Notes: generated by a model from the sequence alone, not told the origin. Counted from the first letter of the stretch, positions 40,517 to 50,688 are shown. The stretch: 64,000 nucleotides of DNA from Symbiodinium sp. CCMP2592 (GCA_905221615.1 CAJNDT010000003.1:993831-1057830); one strand, 5' to 3'. Made by a program: numbers and translations.

Positions 40517-40612
40517 TAGGACCTATACTATCGTGGGGTTCCTTGTTCTAATCATAGGTCAATGGGCCCCAAGGACCCTATTGTAATTATCAAAGGCCTC
40601 TATATCAGCTGG
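40517..40612. mobile_element. Degenerate TIR element, family G
   Basis: AATAGGACCTATACTATCG left, TATCAAAGGCCTCTATATC right, family core between. Confidence 0.5.
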
Positions 40613-40723
40613 GTTGTCTTTTGGGATCTGTTTAATTTCCCCTACTGTTTTGTAGAGAACCATAATAGTAAGTAACTTTCAAAGGGCTTGAAGGACAACT
40701 CAGCTAGGTATCCCTTGGACCAG

Positions 40724-40834
40724 ACCGAGGCATCCCTGCTTGCACATTCGCTCGACGCGGCAGCAGACTCGCTTGCTCCTGGGCGTACTCTCCTGGGTTC
40801 CGGTTTAGGAACTCTAGTTTTGTTCGGCACATGA
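40724..40834 (+). CDS. Exon candidate
   Basis: After TTGGACCAG the frame reads TEASLLAHSLDAAADSLAPG, then RTLLGSG; TGA follows at 40832-40834 unless CTGG|GTTCCG is used. The minus strand is also open (62 codons). Confidence 0.4.
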   Translation, partial: TEASLLAHSLDAAADSLAPGRTLLGSGLGTLVLFGT

Positions 40835-41151
40835 TTTCATAAGGGTGTTGGAAGGTTCCATGTTTGAAGTTAACTAGAGTTGCTTTTTGATTTTGTAGGG
40901 AGTGAGGAGCAGAACCTAGTTTGGGCTGATATTAGCAAAAGTTCAGAAAAAAAGCAAACGCGGTCCTTATTGTGGTAGCTGAAAGTCTTTATCGGTCTTT
41001 GATTCCTCCCCTATTGCAGTTAAAGAGGTCCTTCCATTGACCTAAAGGCTCCATGTACCCATATCGTATATACTTAGGCCTGAAAGGACCTATATATAGG
41101 GACCCCTCTAAGGCTTAAGTATCCCTGAGTCGCTCAGCCCTTCCTTCTCTA

Positions 41152-41276
41152 CCCATAGGCTCCATAGTAGCTCCTTTTTAGGGACTAAGTTCCTTTTTGG
41201 GATTAGGGTTTAGGGTTTAGGCCTTATAGACTTCTAAATATGACCACCCAACAGGAACTACTATGGAGCCTTTGGG
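41152..41276. mobile_element. TIR element, family B variant with TTTAGGG inside
   Basis: CCCATAGGCTCCATAGTAGC left and CTACTATGGAGCCTTTGGG right, TA-flanked. The loop holds GATTAGGGTTTAGGGTTTAG. Confidence 0.8.
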
Positions 41277-41386
41277 TACACCCTTCTTGGGGCTCCTTGA
41301 GCAGCCCAGACCTCAAACACCAAAACCCGAAAATCCTGAAACAGGAGACCATTATACACTTGGAGGCTTTCTTTTCGGGACCTCAG

Positions 41387-41477
41387 TACTGACGACAGGG
41401 ATGTCTTGCTCGATTTCTTGAACATAGTTATTTGTTCAAGCTTTCATGTGAATAAGCTCCAACAGGGCTGTAATTAA
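41387..41477 (+). CDS. Terminal exon
   Basis: After GGGACCTCAG the frame reads STDDRDVLLDFLNIVICSSF, then HVNKLQQGCN and TAA 41475-41477. Confidence 0.5.
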
Positions 41478-41499
41478 GGGAAGCACCCCTTACTTTGTG

Positions 41500-41764
41500 G
41501 TCACAACAGAGGCTACACTGTTACAGTCTCTGGAAAGGCACGGCTGCGGCATCGCTTGCGTGACCCGCCGCGGCAAAGGTGGGAGAAAGAGCTGAGGATT
41601 TACGGCTCGACTCAGACCCGTCCTACAATAGGTTCTTGTTTCTTCATCGTCCAGGGTGTACTTTATGCCTAGAAAACCTACAGTTTGGGGATTCCTCGTT
41701 GTGGGTTCTCTGCATACTGCCGAAAACGGGGGGGGTTAAGGCAGGGCTTACGGCGAGAATCTGA
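41500..41764 (+). CDS. Coding region, frame unresolved
   Basis: Three overlapping candidates: LERHGCGIACVTRRGK with donor AAAG|GTGGGAG; GYTVTVSGKARLRHRLRDPP running to TAG near 41665; and a 61-codon ATG frame 41579-41764 (DPSYNRFLFLHRPGCTLCLE). At least one exon is likely. Confidence 0.35.
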
Positions 41765-41776
41765 GCTTGGGTTGTT

Positions 41777-42121
41777 ACAGTAGGGTCTTTCGGTAGACTT
41801 CAAGGCTTTACAGGGAACTCCACAAAGTTGGAATATGGTTTCAGGGTAGGATACCCTATAATTTACCACAAAGGGTTTAGGGTAATCATATTCCGACTTT
41901 CTGGCTTTTGCTGTAGGGTTCAGGCAACCTCACTTTCGGAAGGAGCCCGCCAGGCCCCCAACCTGAGCCCGAAAAGGTGCAGCTTTACCTTAACCCTGAA
42001 TAACCTACTCTTTTTAGGGTTCCTTATTATGATTTCCTTATATAAGTCCTTAAGAATCTAGGTTATTCCGGGTCAAGGTAAGCCTAGAAGTTTAGATATT
42101 AAGCTGAAAATCCCATTTTGA
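41777..42121 (+). CDS. Coding pieces joined across two TIR elements
   Basis: VTVGSFGRLQGF ends at the family D element (41810-41914); RVQATSLSEGARQAPNLSPK then RCSF runs to the family L element (41988-42078). Removing it with one TA gives KPRSLDIKLKIPF and TGA 42119-42121. Phase is kept at both joins. Function unknown. Confidence 0.4.
41810..41914. mobile_element. TIR element, family D
   Basis: ACAGGGAACTCCACAAAGTT left, ACTTTCTGGCTTTTGCTGT right. The loop contains AAAGGGTTTAGGGT. Confidence 0.85.
41988..42078. mobile_element. TIR element, family L, TA-flanked
   Basis: CCTTAACCCTGAATAACCTA left, TAGGTTATTCCGGGTCAAGG right, TA on both sides. Single copy here. Confidence 0.8.
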
Positions 42122-42273
42122 GCGGCAGGCCTGCTGCTTCCTCCACCTCGGGCGCTCGCTGGTGGAGGTGTGCTGTTCCTCTTGCTCCTAATCTGGAGGA
42201 TGACACTTCCGAAATGGCTCAGTGGCCCATATTGAACTCCATCATGCTGGTTATACAAAATTCTGGGTGCTGA
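42104..42273 (+). CDS. Terminal exon candidate
   Basis: After GATATTAAG a 56-codon frame reads ENPILSGRPAASSTSGARWW and LEDDTSEMAQWPILNSIMLV, ending TGA 42271-42273. Confidence 0.45.
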
Positions 42274-42312
42274 AAGGTTTATCGACCATAGAGGTAGCTG
42301 AGCTCTGAGGGA

Positions 42313-42573
42313 ATGCCATGGAAGGCAAGGCCACCTGACGTCTACTACTTCTACTGGTACCCCTACGAACACACACTAATACCAGAAACGGTACTTTTAC
42401 TAGTACGGCTTCTTTCAGTACTACTACAACAACGACGAGGGCTACCACCATCACCATTACCACCAGTACTTCAGCTTCACTGCTTGTGCATCTACGCCTG
42501 TGAAGCATGCAGCCTATTGCAAGTTTGCGAGGCATGCAGCCTATCGCAAGTTAGATGTATCTGCGAAACATAG
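42313..42573 (+). CDS. 86-codon ORF with duplicated Cys-rich end
   Basis: ATG-TAG frame: Tyr-rich start (PDVYYFYWYPYEHT), hydrophobic Leu/Val part, then EACSLLQVCEACSLSQVRC, produced by a 25-bp direct duplication near 42505-42550. Partly low complexity; unknown. Confidence 0.35.
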   Translation: MPWKARPPDVYYFYWYPYEHTLIPETVLLLVRLLSVLLQQRRGLPPSPLPPVLQLHCLCIYACEACSLLQVCEACSLSQVRCICET

Positions 42574-42907
42574 GTTAAGCGAGGTGTGCCTCTGTCCTTG
42601 GTTAGGAACCTCGGCTTAAGCGATGAGTGCCTTTGCTCCACTGGAGCAGGGTTTGGGGTGATTATGGGGTTTATTAGGGTTTTCATGAACTCTTCCAACA
42701 CGATTTTGAAAGGTTGAGCTTATCTTGCCTCACGCTTTCTCCACGGACACATCCACCAATGCCTTGATACACCCTGCACGCTACACCAAACCGAAACCCA
42801 GAATATGTCATCATGTTATAACACATGTTAAAATAGTAACAAGACTGACGATGATCAAGAGTTTTTCATACCAATTATAATGCTCTCTTGTAAAGACCAC
42901 ATATCCT

Positions 42908-43025
42908 AAACCTTTGGCTGCCCGAAAGGCCTCGTTTCGTCGCGACGGAGCAAAGTGAGCGGCTGCGCAGTCTGCTGGCCGCGGGGCGGGGCCAAGCGGC
43001 CCAGGCGTCGCAAGCTGACGCGTGA
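42908..43025 (+). CDS. Terminal exon, Ala/Gln-rich
   Basis: The frame LWLPERPRFVATEQSERLRS continues LLAAGRGQAAQASQADA and stops TGA 43023-43025. GC-rich, helix-like. Function unknown. Confidence 0.45.
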
Positions 43026-43093
43026 GCAGGGCTAGGGCGGTTCAGTGTGTGGGGCTCTGGGGTTGAGGGCTGAAGAATTCAGGTTCTAGCTGT

Positions 43094-43445
43094 TTGTATC
43101 ACACGGTTAATGAAAACATATGTTGTGCGCGTCGGGAACCATTGGCCTTTGCCACCATCATCATCAGCGTCACTACCACCATCATCAGCATCATCACCGC
43201 CAGCTCTAGCAGCAGCAGCAGTGCCGCGACCCCGGCCGCCACCAGCACCACTACGGTTGATGATATAAATCTTGCATTACCCATAATAAGGAATATACCA
43301 TAATTCCCATAGTTTAGGGTCCTTAAGGTAATGCAGGGTTTATATCATCAACCGCAGCACCTCATCGTGACAGGAGTTTGCCTGCCGACTGCGCACGCTG
43401 CTTGCTTGAACACGGAAGAAGCAGCAGGGTCCAGAACTTTAAGGC
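43094..43445 (+). CDS. Coding pieces around a family J element
   Basis: ATG 43094 opens MYHTVNENICCARREPLAFA, a hydrophobic/Thr stretch and a Ser run ending PAATSTT. Without 43255-43353 the frame continues QHLIVTGVCLPTAHAACLNT and beyond. A GT-AG pair (ACG|GTTGATG..CCGCAG|CAC) would also keep phase, so here the element can be an ordinary intron. Confidence 0.45.
43255..43353. mobile_element. TIR element, family J
   Basis: GGTTGATGATATAAATCTTG left, GGTTTATATCATCAACC right, core as in the nested copy at 16073. Confidence 0.9.
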
Positions 43446-43774
43446 GTTGGGTTTGAGGGCTGTCGGGTTGAGGGCTTTCCAGGTTCTACGGTTTAGGGTC
43501 CAAGGTTTGAGTTTTGGATTTCTGCCTTTAGAGTTTGATGGTTTAGGGTTTTGTTGTTCACGGCTTTCCGATTTCAGGTAGTTTGGATTTGTGGCAGAGC
43601 GTGTGTTGGAGATGTACTCAACATCTCACCCTTAGTTGACACCTTGTTGCGAGGATTGCTGCGTTCAGCTATTCGCCTACGGTCCCGTTCTTTTGGCGGC
43701 AAGGGTTCTATCGAGAATCCTAGAGTTTGAGGTTGGAGGTTGTATGTTTCATTTCCATGTAAACATAAACATAT

Positions 43775-43860
43775 GCAGGTACATACATGCATTCATGCAT
43801 GCGTGCATACATACATACATTCGTTCGCATATGCGCGCACGCACGTACGTACATACATAT
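43775..43860. repeat. CATA/TGCA tetranucleotide tract
   Basis: ACATACATGCATTCATGCAT and CACGTACGTACATACATA. Confidence 0.8.
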
Positions 43861-44184
43861 CAAACCATGACAAAGCTAGGATGCCTTGATAGCAGCTCAA
43901 TGAAATTCAGTCAATGCAGCACTACAAAATCCTATCGATATGTTTGTCGAAAGCGCCCATTCACATCTGTCCAAAGCCTCGTATACACTCTCCCCAGCAA
44001 ACCCTATAGACAGCAGAGGCCACATGGCGTTTGAGATCTGAATACTTAGTAGCAGTACCCCCTTATATTCACTATATTCAGAATGCCACTTTCAAAATAC
44101 TCCAAAGTCCTACAGAGACCCTATTCCAAGTATAGAGACGCAAAGCCCTAAACACTAAACCCTAAACCCATTTTCCACTTAGTC

Positions 44185-44340
44185 ATGAAGGTCCTCATTA
44201 TGCCTAAACCAGGCTCGAGTTGCCCCGGCTTGCGTTGCGTCGGCCGCGCTGTGCGCCGCTGCCGGCGGCGCAGGCACTCGTCGGCTGTATGCCTCTTTAG
44301 ATTTGCATTGAAAGATTGCTCTTGTCTTCGATATGAATGA
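44185..44340 (+). CDS. 51-residue Cys/Arg-rich ORF
   Basis: ATG-TGA frame MKVLIMPKPGSSCPGLRCVG then an Arg-rich stretch. Another frame (RVAPACVASAALCAAAGGAG) is also open over the GC-rich middle. Coding is likely, frame uncertain. Confidence 0.35.
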   Translation: MKVLIMPKPGSSCPGLRCVGRAVRRCRRRRHSSAVCLFRFALKDCSCLRYE

Positions 44341-44930
44341 GGCTGAATTCAGTGTGATTACTAGGTAATGTTGGTATCTCGTTGCTGAGTTTGCAAGATT
44401 CTTTTGGAGAATGTTCTCTTCTGGTTAAAAGGGTTGTTCGGGGTTTTAGGGTTCATTGGGTCCACGGACTTGGGCGGCGTTCAGGGTTTAGGGTTAGGGT
44501 GCAAAAGGTCTACGGTTTTTAGGGTTTAGGGCTTGTAGGGTTGTCTATACCTTGAAATACTGGGTCTGTACTGGCTTGGCAGGGTTCTTTGATCGGGTGG
44601 TTTGGCTTTTGCAACCTATAACGCATACTGCTGGAAGTTCTGAAATCCCGGACTGAAACTTACCTGTGCTTTTATCTATCCACCCATCCATCCAATTAGC
44701 TGTCCATCTATGTTGCTATCTCTTTCTGTCGGCAATCTGATTACCTAAAAGGCTGGTAGGTCGAATCTGTCTCATTTCTGCCGCTGTATCCTTTAATATG
44801 TTCTATCTGTCAGTCTATCCGGGTAGTCATCGGCTTGATTTAGATGCTTGCAGTCGCCTTATTACCCTATAGGGCCCTAGGTGTCCGTAAGTGAGTAATC
44901 CTTTGGACAGAACGTTCATATTCCAGCGAT

Positions 44931-45155
44931 GTGCCTACTATCATGTTCCTGGATTTGGTTGACCGGCAATTATCACATACTTTGCACGATACCCTTGAAC
45001 CCTATCCATCCCTCACAACTCACAAATGGATAGTGCCGGTTCTTGTCATGTTCTTGTCCGTCAGCGGCACACTCGCTGGGGACGTTCCTGAACCCCAATA
45101 CCCTGTGATTAGGCAACATGCCTTGACGTGCAAAAGGATTCTTAGTAATACTTAA
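44931..45155 (+). CDS. 74-codon ORF with hydrophobic helix
   Basis: After a CCAG acceptor-like site the frame reads MFLDLVDRQLSHTLHDTLEP, then WIVPVLVMFLSVSGTLAG (membrane or signal-like), ending TAA 45153-45155. Confidence 0.45.
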   Translation: MPTIMFLDLVDRQLSHTLHDTLEPYPSLTTHKWIVPVLVMFLSVSGTLAGDVPEPQYPVIRQHALTCKRILSNT

Positions 45156-45186
45156 GTGGAGCTCTGTAATTTCAGGATTTTTTTGA

Positions 45187-45396
45187 TTTCAGGGGCATTG
45201 GGCTGTTATGGGAGCGTGCACCAGGCAGCTTTGGCGGCGGGGGTGGCCTGCATGTGCCTGGGCAAAGACATGCGGAGCAGCTCGATTCCGGAACAAGCAT
45301 AGGCATGAACACAGGGTATGGGTGATGTATTTACGGATTTGTAAACTTGTGCACGCATGGTTTGAGGCTGCATTTGTACTTTCGAGGGATCAGTAA
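45187..45396 (+). CDS. GC-rich coding region, frame unresolved
   Basis: After ATTTCAG all three plus frames are open: GCYGSVHQAALAAGVACMCL (TAG at about 45300), LLWERAPGSFGGGGGLHVPG, and a 62-codon frame to 45396. At least one exon is likely. Confidence 0.35.
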   Translation, partial: FQGHWAVMGACTRQLWRRGWPACAWAKTCGAARFRNKHRHEHRVWVMYLRICKLVHAWFEAAFVLSRDQ

Positions 45397-46171
45397 TGAA
45401 TACAGAGCGTCCGAGGCTCGGCTGTGGAAGTTGAGATAGCTGCTCGTACCCATGGAGTAGGTTGCTGTAACCCTAGCCCTTAACCCTAAACCCTAGGTCT
45501 GTAGTACAAGCCACTTTCAAGGTGCGGTCTGATTCGGCACAGGTCCGGACACTTGTCACAAAACTGCAGACTGCAAGCCCAAACCCTATAGACCTAAAGT
45601 GCAAAACCCGAAACCAACAAAATCCCAACCCTAAACCCTAAAACTAAAACCCCAAGACCCCCAACAAGTTGTGCTATTGCTGTTTAAGCTTGACGGCGAC
45701 GCCCTCCGTGTAGGTTGGGTATCGGTGGCTGCAGCTCTGTTTGGCTTGCATCACGGTCCCGGCGTGGTGATGATCAGGCCCAGCAAAAAAGGGTGGGAAC
45801 ACCTCGAGGCTTTCGGTGTTTAAGGGTTTGAGGTCCGGTTTTGGCATGGTGGTTTTGAGGCTTCAGGGTTTTGGAGTTGTTGCTGGCGGTTTGGCAATGT
45901 CAGCAGTGTGGCTTCAGGTGGCTAGCGTCTAGGGCAATGGAGAATTTGTAATATGTATATACACATATGAAAACACACACGCGCATGTGTTCTTGAAGGT
46001 CCGATTTTGCATCCCTGTAGGTCCCAACGTTCTGGTTTCAGGTCTACCTAGCCCTGGATTGTACTATATGAGGTTTGCGAGTCACCAAATTTTATGATCT
46101 CGGTATTTGGGTCTTTCGCGTGAGAGAACAAGGTATCCAGTAAAAAGGGTATCACAAGTCAGTGCCTACAG

Positions 46172-46279
46172 GTAGGCTTCTTGGATTCTACCTTGCTTGT
46201 CGGCGTGGTAGCTCGAAGCAGAGTCTGGACTTCTAATACCTCGAGACATGATGCCTCATATGATGCTGGACCTATGTAA
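46172..46279 (+). CDS. Terminal exon candidate, strand uncertain
   Basis: After GCCTACAG the plus frame reads VGFLDSTLLVGVVARSRVWT and RHDASYDAGPM, TAA 46277-46279. The minus strand is also good (SYEASCLEVLEVQTLLRATT), ending TGA. Confidence 0.35.
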   Translation, partial: VGFLDSTLLVGVVARSRVWTSNTSRHDASYDAGPM

Positions 46280-46591
46280 CCCCCCCAACCTAACGTTGCA
46301 AATCCCATGCCCAAAACCCTTGAACCCCAAGCGTCTGGAACCCTCAACCCCAGAAGCCTACAACCCAGAACGAGCTTTCATAGAACTCTTCTAGAGCCCC
46401 TATACGCCACCCTTACTAGTATTCCTGTCATTACTAACATGTCTATTTAGGTTCCGAACGCGAAAAGCCTGTAACACCCTTGAATAATTTTAACGGGCCC
46501 TCTACAGACGGCTACAGCAACCTCTCCAGGAACCCTATAACGGTTCAGGATCCGAATTCTAAGCCCTGAAGTGCAGAGCTTTTCGGTTGCC

Positions 46592-46660
46592 ATGGCTGAC
46601 TCGGGCGGGTCCCCCGATGTGCACGTCAAGGCGGGGCCTTCCTGCAGTCGGGAATCCATG
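46592..46660 (+). CDS. First exon
   Basis: ATG 46592 opens MADSGGSPDVHVKAGPSCSR then ESM, ending ATG|GTGGGG in phase 0. TTTGGGG-type sequence follows. The minus strand has a 70-codon ORF across it. Confidence 0.45.
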
Positions 46661-47092
46661 GTGGGGTTGGGGCTGAGGGGTTTGGGGTGTCTAGTTTAGG
46701 CTTCAGAGTCTGATATTCAATGTTTGGTGTTTTTTTGGGGGGCGAGTTTGGGTTTGTTGGGGTGTTTTAAGGGGTTTTGTGCACGGGATTTTGGGGATCA
46801 GTTAGATTAGAGCTCAGGTTCCCTTCAGAATAAGCACCTACAATTTCGGGACTCCCTGCAAAAGGATATTGCCTTTAAACATTTTGGTTAAGGCTGCTTA
46901 GATGTTGTTTTCGGCTTCTCTGTTGTCCCAGAACTTTGGGTGCTAGACGTTTGCCATCGCGACTTCTGTGCTGTAGGAGGTCAAACATGCTTTTCACTTT
47001 TGGGCTGTTCCTGAGTAAGTACGTAGGTTTTGAGTATAAGGCCATAAGTACAGCGACCCAACCCTAACACTGAACCAACCAGAGGTTTACAG

Positions 47093-47266
47093 CCGACTTT
47101 GCTAAGTTGCCAGGAGCTCCTGCTACCGCCGGACAAAACCTTCGTTTACAAGGCTGAGCCTGCATTAGGGCGGGCCGGTTCTACCGCTGAACTAGGTTTA
47201 AGACGAATAGTTATAAGGTATTTTGTGGGGATTTCACCTCTGGGAGTCACAGGCACTAATAAGTAA
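47093..47266 (+). CDS. Terminal exon
   Basis: After GGTTTACAG a 57-codon frame reads PTLLSCQELLLPPDKTFVYK, EPALGRAGSTAELGLRRIVI, and stops TAA 47264-47266. No family recognised. Confidence 0.5.
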   Translation, partial: PTLLSCQELLLPPDKTFVYKAEPALGRAGSTAELGLRRIVIRYFVGISPLGVTGTNK

Positions 47267-47435
47267 GCATACTCAGTCAAAATGCCTGCAGCACATGATG
47301 CGAGCCATTCTTAGCGCTGGGCATGCTGCGGATTACACTCTCTTCAGAGCTTAAATCCCAAATCTGAAGAGTTCCTAAACCCCAAGACCAAACCCCCAAA
47401 TCCTAAACTCCGCATTGTGAGCCCCCTGCGCCGCC

Positions 47436-47507
47436 ATGGTCGCACCACTGACAAACGAGAAGCGTGCGCGCGAGCTGTCGAAGGGCCTGCACAGCTGGTT
47501 TTGCGAG
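47436..47507 (+). CDS. First exon with a GC donor
   Basis: ATG 47436 opens MVAPLTNEKRARELSKGLHS then WFCE. GAG|GCCCCATG resembles the GCCAT donors of the J-domain gene, and AG|GCCCATG occurs at 47668 as a matching acceptor. Unspliced it stops two codons later. Confidence 0.45.
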
Positions 47508-47602
47508 GCCCCATGACAAGCTGGGGATGTTGGGCTTATAGGGTTTAGGATTCAGGGGTCTTGGGTGAGGGCTAGCGGCTAGGGCTGAAACTACACCCTC
47601 CA

Positions 47603-47704
47603 GTTGAAACCGCAGAGTGTGACGGAGGAGCTGCAGATCCCGATCCGGAAGCGGGACGCAGGCCCATGCAGGTGTTCGCAGCTTTCCTCGGCGCCTCGGG
47701 GTGA
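47603..47704 (+). CDS. Terminal exon candidate, acidic
   Basis: The frame reads VETAECDGGAADPDPEAGRR then PMQVFAAFLGASG, TGA 47702-47704. It overlaps the presumed acceptor for the previous exon in another frame. Confidence 0.4.
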   Translation, partial: VETAECDGGAADPDPEAGRRPMQVFAAFLGASG

Positions 47705-47920
47705 GCTTCTGAATGGGCCAGTCCCAACTCAAACGTATTTTGAGTTGTGGTGTGCATGTATTAATATATAGAGGGTTTAATACCGTCAATTACTCTAAAA
47801 AGCCTTAATAATTGTTATAGCACTATCCAAACTTATGATGCAATCTTCCCGCCAACGTTTTGAAACAGAACCAGCGTTTTGGTGACCGGTGGCCTCGCCC
47901 TTCAGCGCAGTCGATGAGGT

Positions 47921-48361
47921 GTGCTGCACAGCTCCAACCCGCTCTTCAGCCAGAGAGCCGCCATAACAGACCTGCGCAAGCCCTACCTTGTGACACAACG
48001 CTTCCCAACCGTCCACACTGGACGATGGTTGCATTACCCGGATGTCTACGTGGCCAAGCAAGAAGTCCTGGACGCAGACAACAAAGCCACGCACGAAAGC
48101 AAGCTCTGGCGATTACTGCTGTGGCGTTTTTCTGGGCATTGGCAGATGTCATCACAGAGCTTGGCATGGAATCAAAGGTATGCTTTGTGCCAAGTCGTAC
48201 ACAGGGCAAAAGACTCAACCGGATGCCAGGGCCTCCCCGGTGAGCTGTCCAGTAACGAGCTCTACGTAATCATGGCTGTGGCAGAGAGCAACAGCATTGC
48301 CCGGGTGGGGCGATTTTCGCTGCATTTTGGGGCACCGAGAACTGCGCCAAAACATACCTGA
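47921..48361 (+). CDS. 146-codon ORF, unknown
   Basis: ATG-TGA frame with ITDLRKPYLVTQRFPTVHTG, DVYVAKQEVLDADNKATHES and SNELYVIMAVAESNS. A second plus frame is open with a hydrophobic helix (LAITAVAFFWALADVITELG) ending GGAATCAAAG|GTATGC, and a minus frame too. The region is surely gene-like; the exon structure is not settled. Confidence 0.45.
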   Translation: MLHSSNPLFSQRAAITDLRKPYLVTQRFPTVHTGRWLHYPDVYVAKQEVLDADNKATHESKLWRLLLWRFSGHWQMSSQSLAWNQRYALCQVVHRAKDSTGCQGLPGELSSNELYVIMAVAESNSIARVGRFSLHFGAPRTAPKHT

Positions 48362-48434
48362 AGGTGCCACTCAAAACTGGCAGGGCATCCGCCGCGTACT
48401 ATGTAAGGATCACGTGGCCAAGCTCTGACCCAAG

Positions 48435-48557
48435 CTGGAGAAGACCATCGGGAAATTGTATCCACAACTTCCTGCCAAGCTGAAGAAGAAAGTTGACATC
48501 TTCGACGTCGAGCCAGCTCGGTGTGGTGCATTTATCCATGCGAAGCAGGCGGCTTGA
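48435..48557 (+). CDS. Terminal exon, Lys-rich
   Basis: After TGACCCAAG the frame reads LEKTIGKLYPQLPAKLKKKV, DIFDVEPARCGAFIHAKQAA, TGA 48555-48557. EPARCGAF faintly recalls the PRRGSFEV segment of the SelH/Rdx family, but the redox motif is not visible; I do not assign it. Confidence 0.5.
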   Translation: MEKTIGKLYPQLPAKLKKKVDIFDVEPARCGAFIHAKQAA

Positions 48558-48749
48558 CTCAAAGTTAAGTTGCCCCGTATGCTCCTCATGTCGCTGTCAT
48601 ACTAGCCGATTTTGGGATGCTTTGGGTGCCCTGCAAGCACCGGAAGTCCCTGTAATCTTCAACCTTATTAAACACGAAGAGTTTAAACCCTAAACTGTGT
48701 GAGCCAAGGTTAAGGCCCTGCGTGCCATGGGCAGCACTGACTGTAAGCG

Positions 48750-48953
48750 GTGAGGCGACTGCCCGTTCCCGCAAGTTTCAGCGCTTACACGGCTGCGGGC
48801 GTGCCTGATCCGGAGAACGTGCAGCATTTTTCGAAACAAGTTGCATGGGCGAAGTTGCTTAGCTCTCAAAGACATGTCCTACAAAGACATCAAGATCACC
48901 ATGCTGCCGAAAGCACCGATGTCCAACAGAAGCTCGTCCTGTCCGGGCACTGA
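48750..48953 (+). CDS. Coding region with two good frames
   Basis: One frame reads AAGVPDPENVQHFSKQVAWA to TGA 48951-48953. Another from about 48860 reads ALKDMSYKDIKITMLPKAPM and runs further. Likely two exons or one misread frame. Confidence 0.4.
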   Translation: MRRLPVPASFSAYTAAGVPDPENVQHFSKQVAWAKLLSSQRHVLQRHQDHHAAESTDVQQKLVLSGH

Positions 48954-49219
48954 AACATCATTTGCCGGCACAGGCTTACGCCCCTAACAAATCCTAAGCC
49001 CTAAACCGTAAACCCCAAGCCTAAGCTTTTGACTCCAAGCCTTTATAAGCCCTCAACTGAAGCCCTGCGGTTAGAGAAGAAAAGGAGTTGCCAAAAATTC
49101 ATCAAATTCCTGAGCCTGGGGGTTTCTGAGATGTTTCGGCACATCGAAAATATGTGTTCAAGCTTCAACCTCGGCATCAACCCCAACCAAAGTCCTTAAG
49201 CCTGAACCCTGCGACAAAA

Positions 49220-49450
49220 ACTCCGAACGCCAGACTGTGTTTTGCACAGAAATCAGGAGTTTCATCCACGGTGGGGAGGTCGAGTTTCAACGGTTCGAGA
49301 CTTCAGGTTCGTTGGATTATCAGACATAATCAGTGGGGTCACATAGAAGGGGTTCCCTTTAAGGGCTCCCTCAAGGATACCATGCGGTTTCGGGCTTACG
49401 GAGAAGATTTGGACTCACGAAGGCCTCGAAACTGCACGTATATTTTTGGT
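49220..49450 (+). CDS. Coding part of a 138-codon ORF
   Basis: The central part has good codon use: VGRSSFNGSRLQVRWIIRHN, QWGHIEGVPFKGSLKDTMRF, AYGEDLDSRRPRN. The ORF extends from 49154 to 49570, but its ends look intronic. Function unknown. Confidence 0.45.
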
Positions 49451-49883
49451 TTAGGCCTAGGGGCTTGGAGTTTCGGGTTTAGGGTTCAAGGTCATGGATG
49501 GTCCCAACTTCACTTGATGAGTGACCTCCTCATGTCGGATCTTCTGACTGCTTTGTGTTGCTGGGGTTGACCAGGATCAGCAGCGCTATGTTTCGGCTAC
49601 ACTGTCTTCGTGATTCCTAATTACTTGCTTCTATCTTCTTCATTTGGCGCACTCGCATGGTTCACTTTCTTACAGGGTGTTGGCAGTGTGGGATCTCACC
49701 AGCCGCTGCATAATTGAGAGCCGATTGCGGGGCAGATCCTTTCATCGTGTGCGCCTTTAATTGGATGGATCTTCATCACCTCTTAAGCGCGGGGAACCTT
49801 GAGGTTCGGGTTTAAAAATTTGGGTTCAGGTTGCAGGAATTGCCCTCAACCCCAAAACCCAAGTTGGGGAAGTCGGCGTTAAG

Positions 49884-49968
49884 GATGATGCCGAGAGTCT
49901 AAGATATTACCAGAGTTGGGCTTTGGCAATGACTGAGAACCTTCCCAAAGGGTCCAAAGTACCTAGCC

Positions 49969-50005
<37 letters not shown>

Positions 50006-50190
50006 AGGGTTTCCGAATTACCATTATGATTAGGGGAAGTAACCCCGATTGCAGTACCCAGGACCCTTTGGGCTTCATTGAAAGTGCCCAGGAGCAGACG
50101 GTGGGTTGGAAGTTTTCTTCTCTTGCAGGAGCTATGACCCTTAACCTCAGCATCGTCACCCTGAACCCTACAGACATAAAAAAGAGTTAA
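49884..50190 (+). CDS. Two-exon unit with a GA-AG intron holding a TIR element
   Basis: Exon 1 (49884-49934) follows GCGTTAAG and reads DDAESLRYYQSWALAMT. The intron (49935-50091) starts GAGAACC and ends GCCCAG; exon 2 starts GAGCAG, repeating GAG. Exon 2 reads EQTVGWKFSSLAGAMTLNLS and ends TAA 50188-50190, in phase. Function unknown. Confidence 0.55.
49944..50072. mobile_element. TIR element, family C relative with (TA)n inside, CTT TSD
   Basis: CCCAAAGGGTCCAAAGTACC left, GTACCCAGGACCCTTTGGG right, CTT on both sides. A (TA)n run lies at 49973-49998. Confidence 0.85.
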
Positions 50191-50521
50191 CACAAACTTT
50201 ACATCCTACAGAAGTGCCCTCCTCAATACCAACCCTCCCAAGTTTTGCAACCCACATCCCAAAAAGCGCGATCCCCTTACACTCCTTACCAAAAGCTTCA
50301 TAGAGCCCTGAAAGAAGCTTCATAGAGCCTGCAAAACGTTCCCCACAAAATCTTACACACCGTTTTTAACATTTTTCTCAGACCCGACTAGAATGCCAAT
50401 GCCTGTACAGCACTTTGAAACACAATCCGATTTGGAACCCCGTATAGCTTAATAGAGGCCCTAGAGTGCCCTGCCCCTGTAGAACACCAAAAAGTTTATC
50501 TTCCCCTCGCAACCCCACCAG

Positions 50522-50605
50522 GTCGTCGGCTCTGAGAAGAATCTGAAAGAGTACAACGAGAATCGGAGAGTGGCGAGACTTGGCGCAAAAGAGTTCCGGC
50601 TTTAG
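50522..50605 (+). CDS. Terminal exon, basic
   Basis: After CCCCACCAG the frame reads VVGSEKNLKEYNENRRVARL then GAKEFRL, TAG 50603-50605. TTTAGGG sequence begins inside the stop context. One of the cleanest exons here. Confidence 0.6.
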   Translation, partial: VVGSEKNLKEYNENRRVARLGAKEFRL

Positions 50606-50688
50606 GGCTTTTAGGGTTCAGGGCTTGGTGCGTTTTCGGGAGAGAGTTCCCAAATATTTACCACTGACACAAGTCAAGGGTTCAGATC

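Noticed and set aside
48435-48557. SelH/Rdx-family selenoprotein with the in-frame TGA upstream as Sec
   Set aside because: There is no Cys-x-x-Sec motif at the TGA and no visible SECIS; the resemblance is a few residues only.
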